Positions 33,083-41,074 of a DNA stretch of 64,000 nucleotides are shown here, one piece after another. The notes beneath the pieces were generated by a model. That model was not told where the DNA came from. It did not search any database and saw only the letters and a list, made by a program, of their open reading frames with translations. Each line of letters begins with the position of its first letter. Within the stretch, counting starts at the first letter, position 1. This DNA comes from Xiheicaenibacterium sp046351325 (GTDB lineage: Bacteria > Myxococcota_A > Polyangia > Polyangiales > Polyangiaceae). The stretch spans positions 62,001-126,000 of the forward strand of contig JAXLYR010000014.1 of the NCBI GenBank assembly GCA_046351325.1, given 5' to 3'. The position numbers and the translations under genes were made by a program.

Positions 33083-34324
33083 TCAGGGTGAGACTGGAGG
33101 ACAGGATTGGATGACGAGCACACGAAGATAGTCGAGCTCGTTCTCGATCGACTTGGCTTGCTGCTCCGTCAAGCCGTTGGCGAGTGAGGCAATTCGTCGA
33201 GCGTGCTCGGTCGCGGCCGAGCAATCATTCCTGGCGAGGGCCGCGTCGAGGGCGCTGATAGCCCCGGATAGCTCGGGGAGGTGCATGTTCTCCGTGGTCT
33301 GTGCGAGCTCTTGAATGGGGGTCTTCGGCGTCTCCGGAGGCACCGAGGGCCAACGCAGCGGCGTCGGTGACGGACGGGGGCGTTGGTCGGCGCTGAACTG
33401 TGGAGTGGGCCGATAGGACGGTGAAGAGCAGTTGCCGGCCGATGCGAGGACGCGCGATAGACCGATGAACACCAGGTAGAGCGGCCAATATCGAACTGGC
33501 GTACCGCGGGGCTTCGTGGGTGGGTTCGCGCGTGGAGGGAGGAGCCATTGTCCGAAGAGCTGCGCGAGCTGAGGCGCTTCGCGGGTGAGCTCCTCGTGGA
33601 GCTGGCGAGCGCGCAAGGGCTCGTTCGTCGCGAAGTCGATAAGCCAGTTCGCGGCCAGGTCGGGGCGCCCCGCTCGGATCGCGCGCGCGAGCGGAGGCCG
33701 GAGATTCGCTGGGATCGCGCTGCGATTCTCCCAGAGCGATTGGGTCAAACCCCAGGCGATGAGCCCTGGCGGTGACAAGACGCGCCCGACGTGCGCGTGC
33801 TCGGCGTACTGGCGAATTGCTTCGTAAAGACGACTGGCCTGGCGCTCGTGCTCGGGCTTCTGAAGCAACGCGAGCAGCGTGATGACTGCTGCATCGACGG
33901 GCGGTGTCGGCGCCGTCGCGTCGAGCCGCGCCTGGTCGAGCATTTTGCGCAGGACCTTCGCGGCTTGTTTGGGCGTGAGCGGCTTGCCGGCGCGAGGCGG
34001 CTCGGCCGCTGGTGACTCGGGTGCGGCCGGCTCGGGCGCTGTCGGCTCGGGTGCGGGCGGCTGTGGCTCGGTTGCGGGCGCCTCGGGTGCGGGCGCTGGT
34101 GGCTCGGGCGCTGGCTGAGCGAAGCCCTCGTCGGGGGCTTCGTCGCGCGCTTCGTCGCGCGCCACATCGTTGACAATGTCGTAAGCCTCCCGGACCCGCA
34201 TGAAGCCCTGCGGGTCGGACTCGGGCTTGTGCCGTTTGAGCAGCCGCAGGTACGCGCGGCGAGCGTCCGCTTGCGAGAAGGGCTCCTCCAAGCCCAGACA
34301 AGCGACGGCCTCGGCGAACGTCAT
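33083..34324 (-). CDS. J-domain-like membrane protein, partner of the Hsp70
   Basis: A 413-residue protein. Residues 2-53 (TFAEAVACLGLEEPFSQADA, then RRAYLRLLKRHKPESDPQGF) have the helix pattern of a J domain, with HKPESDP where the HPD tripeptide normally sits. Similar HKPExDP loops occur in J-like proteins of myxobacteria by my recollection of the family, so the function may be conserved. A long Pro/Glu/Ala-rich stretch follows (about 60-125), then a helical domain, one transmembrane segment (about 293-310, YWPLYLVFIGLSRVLASAG) and a C-terminal helical tail. Immediate upstream position relative to Hsp70 (11 bases) supports the pairing. Start is the ATG at 34324; an upstream frame extension only reads through the promoter region. 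Confidence 0.8.
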   Translation of the reverse strand: MTFAEAVACLGLEEPFSQADARRAYLRLLKRHKPESDPQGFMRVREAYDIVNDVARDEARDEAPDEGFAQPAPEPPAPAPEAPATEPQPPAPEPTAPEPAAPESPAAEPPRAGKPLTPKQAAKVLRKMLDQARLDATAPTPPVDAAVITLLALLQKPEHERQASRLYEAIRQYAEHAHVGRVLSPPGLIAWGLTQSLWENRSAIPANLRPPLARAIRAGRPDLAANWLIDFATNEPLRARQLHEELTREAPQLAQLFGQWLLPPRANPPTKPRGTPVRYWPLYLVFIGLSRVLASAGNCSSPSYRPTPQFSADQRPRPSPTPLRWPSVPPETPKTPIQELAQTTENMHLPELSGAISALDAALARNDCSAATEHARRIASLANGLTEQQAKSIENELDYLRVLVIQSCPPVSP

Positions 34325-34465
34325 CGTGGCCACAGGGTATCGCCCTCTCCGCGCGGAGCAACATCCTCGTTGATAGGGCGTCAAGTTCTGACTTGGTTGT
34401 CAGCATAACGTCGCCGAGACGTCTCTCGCGGCCCCCATTGACGCAGACCTCACGAACAGGATGAG

Positions 34466-34876
34466 ATGGAGAGCGTGGCTGACGATGAAGACGACGCGCT
34501 CGCGAGAGCGGCAATCCTTCGCAGGCGCTCGATGTTCATCGCGTCCGCGATCGCGACGCTCGTCGGGCAGGCGAGCTGCGGTGACGAGACCCGAGGTCAA
34601 GCGACGTCGAGCGCGACCAGCGCCACCGTGAAGACGGCTGCGACGGCCTCGGTCAGCGTGACGGCCTCGACGCAGCCGACCCCATGTCTGAGCGCCGCCG
34701 TCGAGCCCTCTTCGGCTCCGCCGCCGAGCGCTTCGGCGTCGACCTCCTCGAGCGCGTCGACTTCGGCGTCGCCCACTGCGAAGCCGACCGCCACCGCGCA
34801 GCCGACGGTGCACCCGCACCCCTGCCTGAAGGTCGCGCCGCGCGCTTGTCTCGATATGCCGCCACCCAACGACTGA
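34466..34876 (+). CDS. Small Ser/Ala/Thr-rich lipoprotein
   Basis: A 136-residue protein. An acidic N-terminus (MESVADDEDDALARA) is unusual before the basic RRR cluster, then SMFIASAIATLVGQASC resembles a lipoprotein signal. The acidic lead suggests that the Met at residue 23 might be the true start. Most of the mature part is low-complexity Ser/Ala/Thr, with cysteines at TPCLSA, HPCLKV and RACLDM. A surface linker-type protein is inferred. AGGATGAG precedes the ATG at good spacing. It is divergent from the J-like gene. Confidence 0.6.
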   Translation: MESVADDEDDALARAAILRRRSMFIASAIATLVGQASCGDETRGQATSSATSATVKTAATASVSVTASTQPTPCLSAAVEPSSAPPPSASASTSSSASTSASPTAKPTATAQPTVHPHPCLKVAPRACLDMPPPND

Positions 34877-34985
34877 GCTGGCGGCCCCTTCGAGGGAGCT
34901 GGCAGTGACTGACTGAGATGTAAGCAATGCCTCCGTGCGCTTGTTGGTGCGCACAGCCCCGTCGATGGACTGATAGCCTGAGAGT

Positions 34986-35999
34986 GTGGTGCGCTTCGTT
35001 TCGAGGGACGGCCGATCGAACAAGTTCTGGTCGATCGAGCGGCGCGGCTCGACCCTGGTCACCGAGTGGGGGACGATCGGGACGCGGGGTGCGCGGGCAA
35101 CGAAGCCGCACCCTTCGAACGCCGCCGCGCGGCTCGCGTGCCGCAGCCTCGTTCGAGATCGATGCGCGCGCGGCTACGTGCGTGTCCCCGTCGAGTCGAC
35201 CTGGAGCGTCGCGAGCAACCCTGCGCTCGAGGCCCGCGTCCTCGAGGAGCCTGGCGACGACACGCACTTGGCGGTGTACGCCGACTGGCTGTCCGAGAAC
35301 GGAGATCGCCGCGGAGAGCTCATCGCGCTCGAGCGCGCCGCAGCCCGCGGCGACGCGGACGCGCGGCTCGCTGCCGCTAGCCTATTGTCGGAGCTCGAGC
35401 CCGAGATCCTGGGCTCGGCCTACGAGCAGCTCGGAGACGCACTCCATGTCGAGCACCGGCTCGGGCTCGTCGATGAAATAGACTGGTGTCTGGAAGGGCG
35501 AATGGCAGGGGAGGACTTCGCGCGGCACCTCGCCAACCCTGCATTTCGATTGGCGCGTAGGCTCAACGTCGAGTTCGCAGAGGACCCTATTCATAGGCCA
35601 ATCTTCGGCGGTCTCTTGGGGACTTGTCCGAGGCTCGAGACGCTCGAGCTCACAGCCCCGCGGATCGAGCTCTGCGCTCTATCCTCTAGTCGGTTGACTC
35701 GGCTGTACGTCGGGAGCAGCGGCGAGGTGGACGGAGCGCACCTCTTGCTCGAAGAGTCCACACTACCGGCGCTTCGGTCGCTGACGCTCTCCGGGTTGAT
35801 CGACGGGGTCGCGCGCTCGCTCACGAGGAGCCCGCTCCTCAGCTCGCTCCGTAGGCTCGACCTCGCCCACGTCGCGCTCGACGAAGACGACGAGCAGCTG
35901 CTGCTCGCAGGGGTCGAGCGCTTCGCTGCATTGGAAGAGCTGGTGGTCCCCGATCACCTCGAGACCTTGTCGGCCGCGCTCCGTGCGGCTCAGCCCTGA
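34986..35999 (+). CDS. WGR + TIGR02996 + leucine-rich-repeat protein
   Basis: A 337-residue cytosolic protein with three recognisable parts. Residues 1-60 are a WGR domain (SNKFWSIERRGSTLVTEWGTIGTRG), a fold known from PARPs and bacterial regulators. Residues 75-120 are TIGR02996 (NPALEARVLEEPGDDTHLAV, then YADWLSENGDRRGEL). Residues 185-335 are LRR-like (LETLELTAPRIELCALSSSRL, LRSLTLSGLIDGVARSL, LRRLDLAHVALDEDDEQL). WGR plus LRR in one protein suggests a sensor or protein-interaction role, as inferred from the domains. It starts at a GTG (34986). The 3' end overlaps the stop of the convergent gene by 10 bases. Confidence 0.82.
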   Translation: MVRFVSRDGRSNKFWSIERRGSTLVTEWGTIGTRGARATKPHPSNAAARLACRSLVRDRCARGYVRVPVESTWSVASNPALEARVLEEPGDDTHLAVYADWLSENGDRRGELIALERAAARGDADARLAAASLLSELEPEILGSAYEQLGDALHVEHRLGLVDEIDWCLEGRMAGEDFARHLANPAFRLARRLNVEFAEDPIHRPIFGGLLGTCPRLETLELTAPRIELCALSSSRLTRLYVGSSGEVDGAHLLLEESTLPALRSLTLSGLIDGVARSLTRSPLLSSLRRLDLAHVALDEDDEQLLLAGVERFAALEELVVPDHLETLSAALRAAQP

Positions 36000-38674
36000 T
36001 GGAAGCGCTCGAACTGGACGTGTCCGACGCCCTCGAGCGCGAGCACGCCGCCTGTCTCGCTCGTCCATTGAAGGAGAACTTGCGCTGTCGAGATCGCGCT
36101 GCCGGCGAGGTCCGTGGTTAGAGAGATGGGCTCGATCGCGAACTCGTTGGTGCCCAAACGACTCTGCAGCAAGTCTCCAACGTGCGCGCGCCCGCTGACG
36201 TTCTCGGGCGAGAGCGTCGGGATGAACGCTGCCCAGACAAGCCCATCTGGGCTGAAGGCGCTCGCGCGGAGCCCCTCGGTGAGGGTCGACGACGTCATCT
36301 CGAGGAAGGCGCTCGACTCCGCGAGGCTGACGCCGCGCACGGTGAGCTCACTCGTCTTCGGGTCGAGGAGGGTGACATACGCGAACTGCCAGCTCGGGTT
36401 CACGCTCAAGGAGCGAGGTGACTGCGAGGGCCCGAGGTCGAAGCTCGCCCGCTCCTTCGCTGGGAGGGTAAAAGACAGGAGACGAGTCTGCGTCAGCACG
36501 GCGAGGTCGCGCGAGGTGCGGCTGTTGCGAACGGGGCGTCCGACGGACCAAGCCATCGCGATCGCCCGCTCACCCTCTCTATTGGAGGTGTGGACACAGG
36601 CCCCCGATTGCGTGTCGAAGACAGCGCACGAGAGCGGCGCGCCCGTGTCTCGGAATTGGAGGATCACATATTGGCTACTCGGGTGGACGTCTGCGCTCGT
36701 CGCGGTGATCTCGCGTTCGACGCCAGGAACGGCGAAGCGCCCGAGCACACCTGAGCCGTCGACGCGGACGAGCGCGCGTTCGCTGGCGCCTTCGATTGGC
36801 TCGAGCGGTTCAATCATGTTCGGGTAGGGGGCCTCCAACGATTTGGTGGTCGTCGTCTCGTCCCAGACGCGCTCGACGACCTCGCCGTGAGGCAAGGTGA
36901 CCTCGACGGCGCGTGGCTTGGAGAACACCACCGCGAGCGGCCGATCGGGGTCGGGGTTGTGGTCATGGTCAGACGGCAGATCCTTGGTGTAGCTCAGGTG
37001 AAACGAGCGCGACGATCCCTCGAAGACAGCCAGCACGTGGAGGAACCCAGCCAAAGGGCGTCGCGCGACCGCGTCGATGGACGGGTCGTACCAGAAGCCG
37101 CCGAACGTGGCCGTGAAGGCGAGTTGGTCATCAGGGCCGAACGCAAGCGGTCCAATCAGGTTCGGCTGCATGCGCTTCATCCAATAAACGAAGCGTCGTC
37201 CGCGACCGAACAGCTGAATGGGGTCTTGCGTGCGCAGGTCGATGAGCTCGACCCCTGACGCGAACTCCGCCGGTCGGTGCCATACGACCGCTGCCGCGCG
37301 ACCACTGTCGCTTACGACGAGCTCCGTCGGCCACCCGCCGAACACCGTCAAGAACCCGCACCCGAGGACTCGCCCACTCGGAAAGGCGCGACGTTCGACG
37401 CGATTGGCGGTCGCGACGAGGACCTCGTTTTCATGCGAGGTCCAGGCCGCCGCGAATGGGACCTTCGGCGCCCACGGGGCGGACTCCACAGCCAGCTCAG
37501 CGCCGCTCCGCTCTCGCGGGCGGACGCGGTGCCGCACGACCTCCGGGTATTCCTTGGGATTGGGGGCGAACGTCCGGAACAGGCTTTTGTACTCCAGCGC
37601 GATGGTCTCACCGGTCGGTAGCGTCAGCTCCGCGACGTGATCAGGCTTGAAGACTGGCAGTCCCACGGGACCATCCGTCGGCGCGTCGGGGCTCGGGATT
37701 GCACCGTAGAGCGCCCAGGAACCTGCCCCCAATCCAGCGATTCGTCCGATGCTGACGCCCCCGAAATCGACCTTCCAAGGGTCGGCCTTCTGGCGCTCTC
37801 GCTCGGCCTGAGCGGGCCACTCGGGGTCGATATGCGTGAACGCGTAGACCTGATCATCCTCGCCAAAGACGACAGGGCCCGCGGTGTGATCGTGATCGGC
37901 GGACGTGATCACGGTCGGTGGAGTCGCCGAGAGATCGATGAACACCACTGTGCCGCCAGGCCTCGAGCTGTGGGTAATGCTTACAGCCGCGTAACGACCG
38001 CGCGGCGACAAGGTCAGGCGGGTCGCGTAACCGTGGATCGCGCCGAGAGGACACCGAAGGAGGCGCTCGGCGGACGGCCACGCTCGACGCTCGAGCCAAT
38101 GATCGAAGAGGACGAAGATGGACTCGCCGTCAGGAGCGAAGAGGATCTGCACCGCGCCCACGGGTGCGAACGCGAGCGCACCACCCTCCGACCAGATCGC
38201 AGCGCAAGGTCGATCGCCTGGCAGGGTCCGCGCGACGTCGCCGCGAGGATGAAGCGATTCCTCGAGCGGCCGGACGACGTCCTCGCGAGGCGACCAAGCG
38301 CTGGGGGCCTCGACAGACGCGCCGCCTTCGAGCGTCACGCGGCTCGGCGCCTGCTCCTCGAGGGAGGTGAGATCCGCCGCGAGCTCGTCCACTTCGATCG
38401 ACAGGTCTTCGATCGCGTCACGCCCGAAGAGCTCCTCGTGAAACGTCGCAGGGTCCGAGCTCGTCTCCTCGAGGAGCTCGGCGAAGAGGCGCGTCAGCTC
38501 CATGGGAGTGGCCGACGCCTCGGCACGCAGCTGCTTGCGCGTCCAAAGGCGGGCGAGCAGGGCGCGCGCGACGAACCAGCTCCGCGGTCGCGCTGCCTCC
38601 CCGCGCACGGCCCCGCAGCGCCGGCATTGGTCGTAGGCGAATCGCTCCGAGCCGCAGAACTCACAAGAGGCCAT
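35990..38674 (-). CDS. Zinc-ribbon beta-propeller protein
   Basis: An 894-residue protein with no signal peptide. The N-terminus (MASCEFCGSERFAYDQCRRCG) is a zinc ribbon with Cys at 4, 7, 17 and 20. A helical linker follows (about 30-110). From about 190 onward there are repeated beta strands of WD40/propeller style: LFAPDGESIFVLFDHWLERR, RLTLSPRGRYAAVSITHS, LAFGPDDQLAFTATFGG and LSVNPSWQFAYVTLLDPK, with phrases such as AFSPDGLVWAAFIPTLSP. No enzymatic motif is seen. Start was chosen at the ATG at 38674, because that gives the CEFCG ribbon at the N-terminus. The stop overlaps the convergent gene by 10 bases. Confidence 0.75.
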   Translation of the reverse strand: MASCEFCGSERFAYDQCRRCGAVRGEAARPRSWFVARALLARLWTRKQLRAEASATPMELTRLFAELLEETSSDPATFHEELFGRDAIEDLSIEVDELAADLTSLEEQAPSRVTLEGGASVEAPSAWSPREDVVRPLEESLHPRGDVARTLPGDRPCAAIWSEGGALAFAPVGAVQILFAPDGESIFVLFDHWLERRAWPSAERLLRCPLGAIHGYATRLTLSPRGRYAAVSITHSSRPGGTVVFIDLSATPPTVITSADHDHTAGPVVFGEDDQVYAFTHIDPEWPAQAERERQKADPWKVDFGGVSIGRIAGLGAGSWALYGAIPSPDAPTDGPVGLPVFKPDHVAELTLPTGETIALEYKSLFRTFAPNPKEYPEVVRHRVRPRERSGAELAVESAPWAPKVPFAAAWTSHENEVLVATANRVERRAFPSGRVLGCGFLTVFGGWPTELVVSDSGRAAAVVWHRPAEFASGVELIDLRTQDPIQLFGRGRRFVYWMKRMQPNLIGPLAFGPDDQLAFTATFGGFWYDPSIDAVARRPLAGFLHVLAVFEGSSRSFHLSYTKDLPSDHDHNPDPDRPLAVVFSKPRAVEVTLPHGEVVERVWDETTTTKSLEAPYPNMIEPLEPIEGASERALVRVDGSGVLGRFAVPGVEREITATSADVHPSSQYVILQFRDTGAPLSCAVFDTQSGACVHTSNREGERAIAMAWSVGRPVRNSRTSRDLAVLTQTRLLSFTLPAKERASFDLGPSQSPRSLSVNPSWQFAYVTLLDPKTSELTVRGVSLAESSAFLEMTSSTLTEGLRASAFSPDGLVWAAFIPTLSPENVSGRAHVGDLLQSRLGTNEFAIEPISLTTDLAGSAISTAQVLLQWTSETGGVLALEGVGHVQFERFHQG

Positions 38675-38872
38675 TGGCCTGGATGATGCGGCAAAACTGC
38701 GCGCCTGCGAAGTAACGGGAGCCTCGTGTGGGCGGCCCTCCACGGTGCTTGGGCTCATTACCCTCCAGCTTCTTACAGGTAAGTCCTATTGGGCTCGCGG
38801 CGCCCTGGGAGCACAACAGGGTGGCAGACGTTGCTTCGCGTGGAGGGCGTCTCGCGCGTATCATCGACTACG

Positions 38873-41074
38873 ATGAGGTCTTGGCAGTGGACTTGGTCCG
38901 TCGCAGTCGGGGGCCTGGCAGCGTCTTCAGGCGCTTGTCAACCTCACCTTGGCGAGACTCAGTACCTGACAGTAACGCCAGCTGCGACTGTTGCGAAACC
39001 GTCGGCAGAGGCGACTGACTGTCGGCAAACGTGTGAGTCCACCGAGGTTTGCTTGCTGCATGCCTGTAGACCCGTGCATCGTCTGGCCGCCTCGAACGCT
39101 GGTGCCTGTGCGATCGTCGACAAGGGTGTTGCCTGTTGGGGTGACTTCACGAGCCCAAGGTTCGGGAACGGCCGGCGACGCTACTGGCCCGTGCCGACAA
39201 TGGTGTTCGACAACACCGACGTGGTGTCCATCGCGGTCAACGATATGCATGCGTGCGCCGTGCTCTCAACGGGGGCGGTGTGGTGCTGGTCGGACGGGCA
39301 TGCTGCCGAGCTGCCATTCTTGGAGGACGTCGTCGACATCGCGCTCCGCAACTTCACAGTCTGTGCTGTCCTTTCGAGCGGCGCGCTTCGGTGCCTTACG
39401 TTCGCCGACGACCCCAACCAGCTCTGGGCTGGTGTCCAACCGGACTTCGACGATCTGGTGGCCATCGCGGGCAGCGAGGATCACACCTGCGTCCTTCACC
39501 GCGGCGGAACTGTGAGCTGTTGGGGGGAGCAGAGGCTGACGGGGGGTGGCACGCCAGCGCAGCCATCGACGAGCACGTTCAGTTCGCCCGAAGAGCTGCC
39601 CGTTGTCGTGCCCACTATCACCGACGCCGTGGGTATTGCTGCCGGCCCTGAAATGACCTGTGTCACCCGTCGTGACCGCAGCGTCGCCTGCTGGGGCGCG
39701 CTCACGATGATGGATCCATTCGAGCAGTCGGGTCCCGAGCCTGCAGTCCTCGAGTGGGCCGACGACGTCACCAGCTTCGCGTTGGGAGCGCGTCACAGCT
39801 GCGCTGTCCAGAGCACCGGCAAGGTCCTCTGCTGGGGCCTCAACGATCGGCTGCAGCTCGGCAGCGCCGCCGGCTACTCCAATGGGCGACAAAGCCCAGT
39901 CCACGTCGAGGGTTTGGAGGACGCAGTCGCAGCCGCGGCCGGTGGAGAGTTCACCTGTGCGCGGCGCTCATCGGGTGAGCTCGTATGTTGGGGCAGCAGC
40001 GAGAAGGGGCAGCTCGGTGACGGGGCGACGACGATCGCAGAGCCGACTGTCGTCGAGCCCTTGGTCGACGTCACCCGCGTCGCGGCGAGCGGCCAGATCG
40101 CTTGTGCGATTGGACGCGAAGTGACAAGAACGTCAGCTGCTGTTTGGTGCTGGGGCGGCTCGCTCGGGGCCAAACCCATCGAAATGGGGGCCTTGCCGTC
40201 GACTCGCGCTTCCATTGCAGAAGAGGGGCTCGTGGTCGTCGATGCTCCGTCGCTGCGCTATCAAAGCGAGTTCATGGTTTGCGTGTTGGAGCCACAGAGC
40301 GGGCTCTTGTGTTATGCAGCCGACCGCTCTGTCAGCACGTATCCGCTGAAGGCGAGCAAAGTACTGGCGTTCTCGTTCGAGCACGAGACGCCGGCCCTCC
40401 TCGGCGGCGGTCAAGTCGTTCTTTGGCAGCCAAACGTGGCGAAAGATGGCGTCCGATCACAAGAGGTCGTCCGGGGTCTGAGTGACGCCGTCGACGTCCA
40501 GACCAACCGCGGCGTCCTCTGCGCGGTCCGCAAGAACGGGCGCGTCGCGTGTGCTCGCTATTGGCACGACCAAGACGAACCGGACAAAGCCGATCCTGTC
40601 GTCGAGCTGCCCTCGATCAAAGACGCAGTCTCCATCGGCCCGGACTTTTGCGTGGTTCGCCAGACGGGTGACCTGGTCTGTATCAACGGAGTCGACGCGC
40701 TCGGGAAGAGAGCTTTTGGACAATCGGGGCCGTGGCTCCGCGCCAAGTCCATTCTACCGGGGCAGCCAGGTGTGGAGAACACCATCTTCTCCTCGGAGGT
40801 GGATTGCGCCCTCTACCGGAACGCCGCTGTCGGCTGTTGGGGGTGGGGGCTACCCGGAACGCTCGGTGTCGCAGAGCCCACGACCTTCCAATCTCGCCAT
40901 TGGCTCGACGGTCTCGCTGGGGTCACGTCGACCTCGGCAGGTGGTCTGGGTTTTGGCTGCGCCATTCGCAAGGACGGGCGTTTGGTGTGCTTCGGGCGCA
41001 ACGAAGCAAATCAGTGCGCGAAGCCGGGCAGGGCATTCCGGCTCGAACCAGCGCCCATCTTGGAGCCCCGATGA
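38873..41074 (+). CDS. RCC1-repeat lipoprotein (first of tandem pair)
   Basis: A 733-residue exported protein. Met at 38873 gives a signal of the form MRSWQWTWSVAVGGLAASSG followed by AC, a probable lipobox. Near the N-terminus is a cysteine-rich stretch (CRQTCESTEVCLLHAC). The rest is built of RCC1 blades, each with a [GA]xHxCA strand and a VxCWG strand: ACAIVDKGVACWGD, ACAVLSTGAVWCWSD, TCVLHRGGTVSCWGE, SCAVQSTGKVLCWGL and TCARRSSGELVCWGSS. Two seven-blade domains are likely. RCC1 propellers in bacteria are poorly studied; a binding scaffold at the surface is inferred. The stop shares ATGA with the next gene. Confidence 0.87.
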   Translation: MRSWQWTWSVAVGGLAASSGACQPHLGETQYLTVTPAATVAKPSAEATDCRQTCESTEVCLLHACRPVHRLAASNAGACAIVDKGVACWGDFTSPRFGNGRRRYWPVPTMVFDNTDVVSIAVNDMHACAVLSTGAVWCWSDGHAAELPFLEDVVDIALRNFTVCAVLSSGALRCLTFADDPNQLWAGVQPDFDDLVAIAGSEDHTCVLHRGGTVSCWGEQRLTGGGTPAQPSTSTFSSPEELPVVVPTITDAVGIAAGPEMTCVTRRDRSVACWGALTMMDPFEQSGPEPAVLEWADDVTSFALGARHSCAVQSTGKVLCWGLNDRLQLGSAAGYSNGRQSPVHVEGLEDAVAAAAGGEFTCARRSSGELVCWGSSEKGQLGDGATTIAEPTVVEPLVDVTRVAASGQIACAIGREVTRTSAAVWCWGGSLGAKPIEMGALPSTRASIAEEGLVVVDAPSLRYQSEFMVCVLEPQSGLLCYAADRSVSTYPLKASKVLAFSFEHETPALLGGGQVVLWQPNVAKDGVRSQEVVRGLSDAVDVQTNRGVLCAVRKNGRVACARYWHDQDEPDKADPVVELPSIKDAVSIGPDFCVVRQTGDLVCINGVDALGKRAFGQSGPWLRAKSILPGQPGVENTIFSSEVDCALYRNAAVGCWGWGLPGTLGVAEPTTFQSRHWLDGLAGVTSTSAGGLGFGCAIRKDGRLVCFGRNEANQCAKPGRAFRLEPAPILEPR

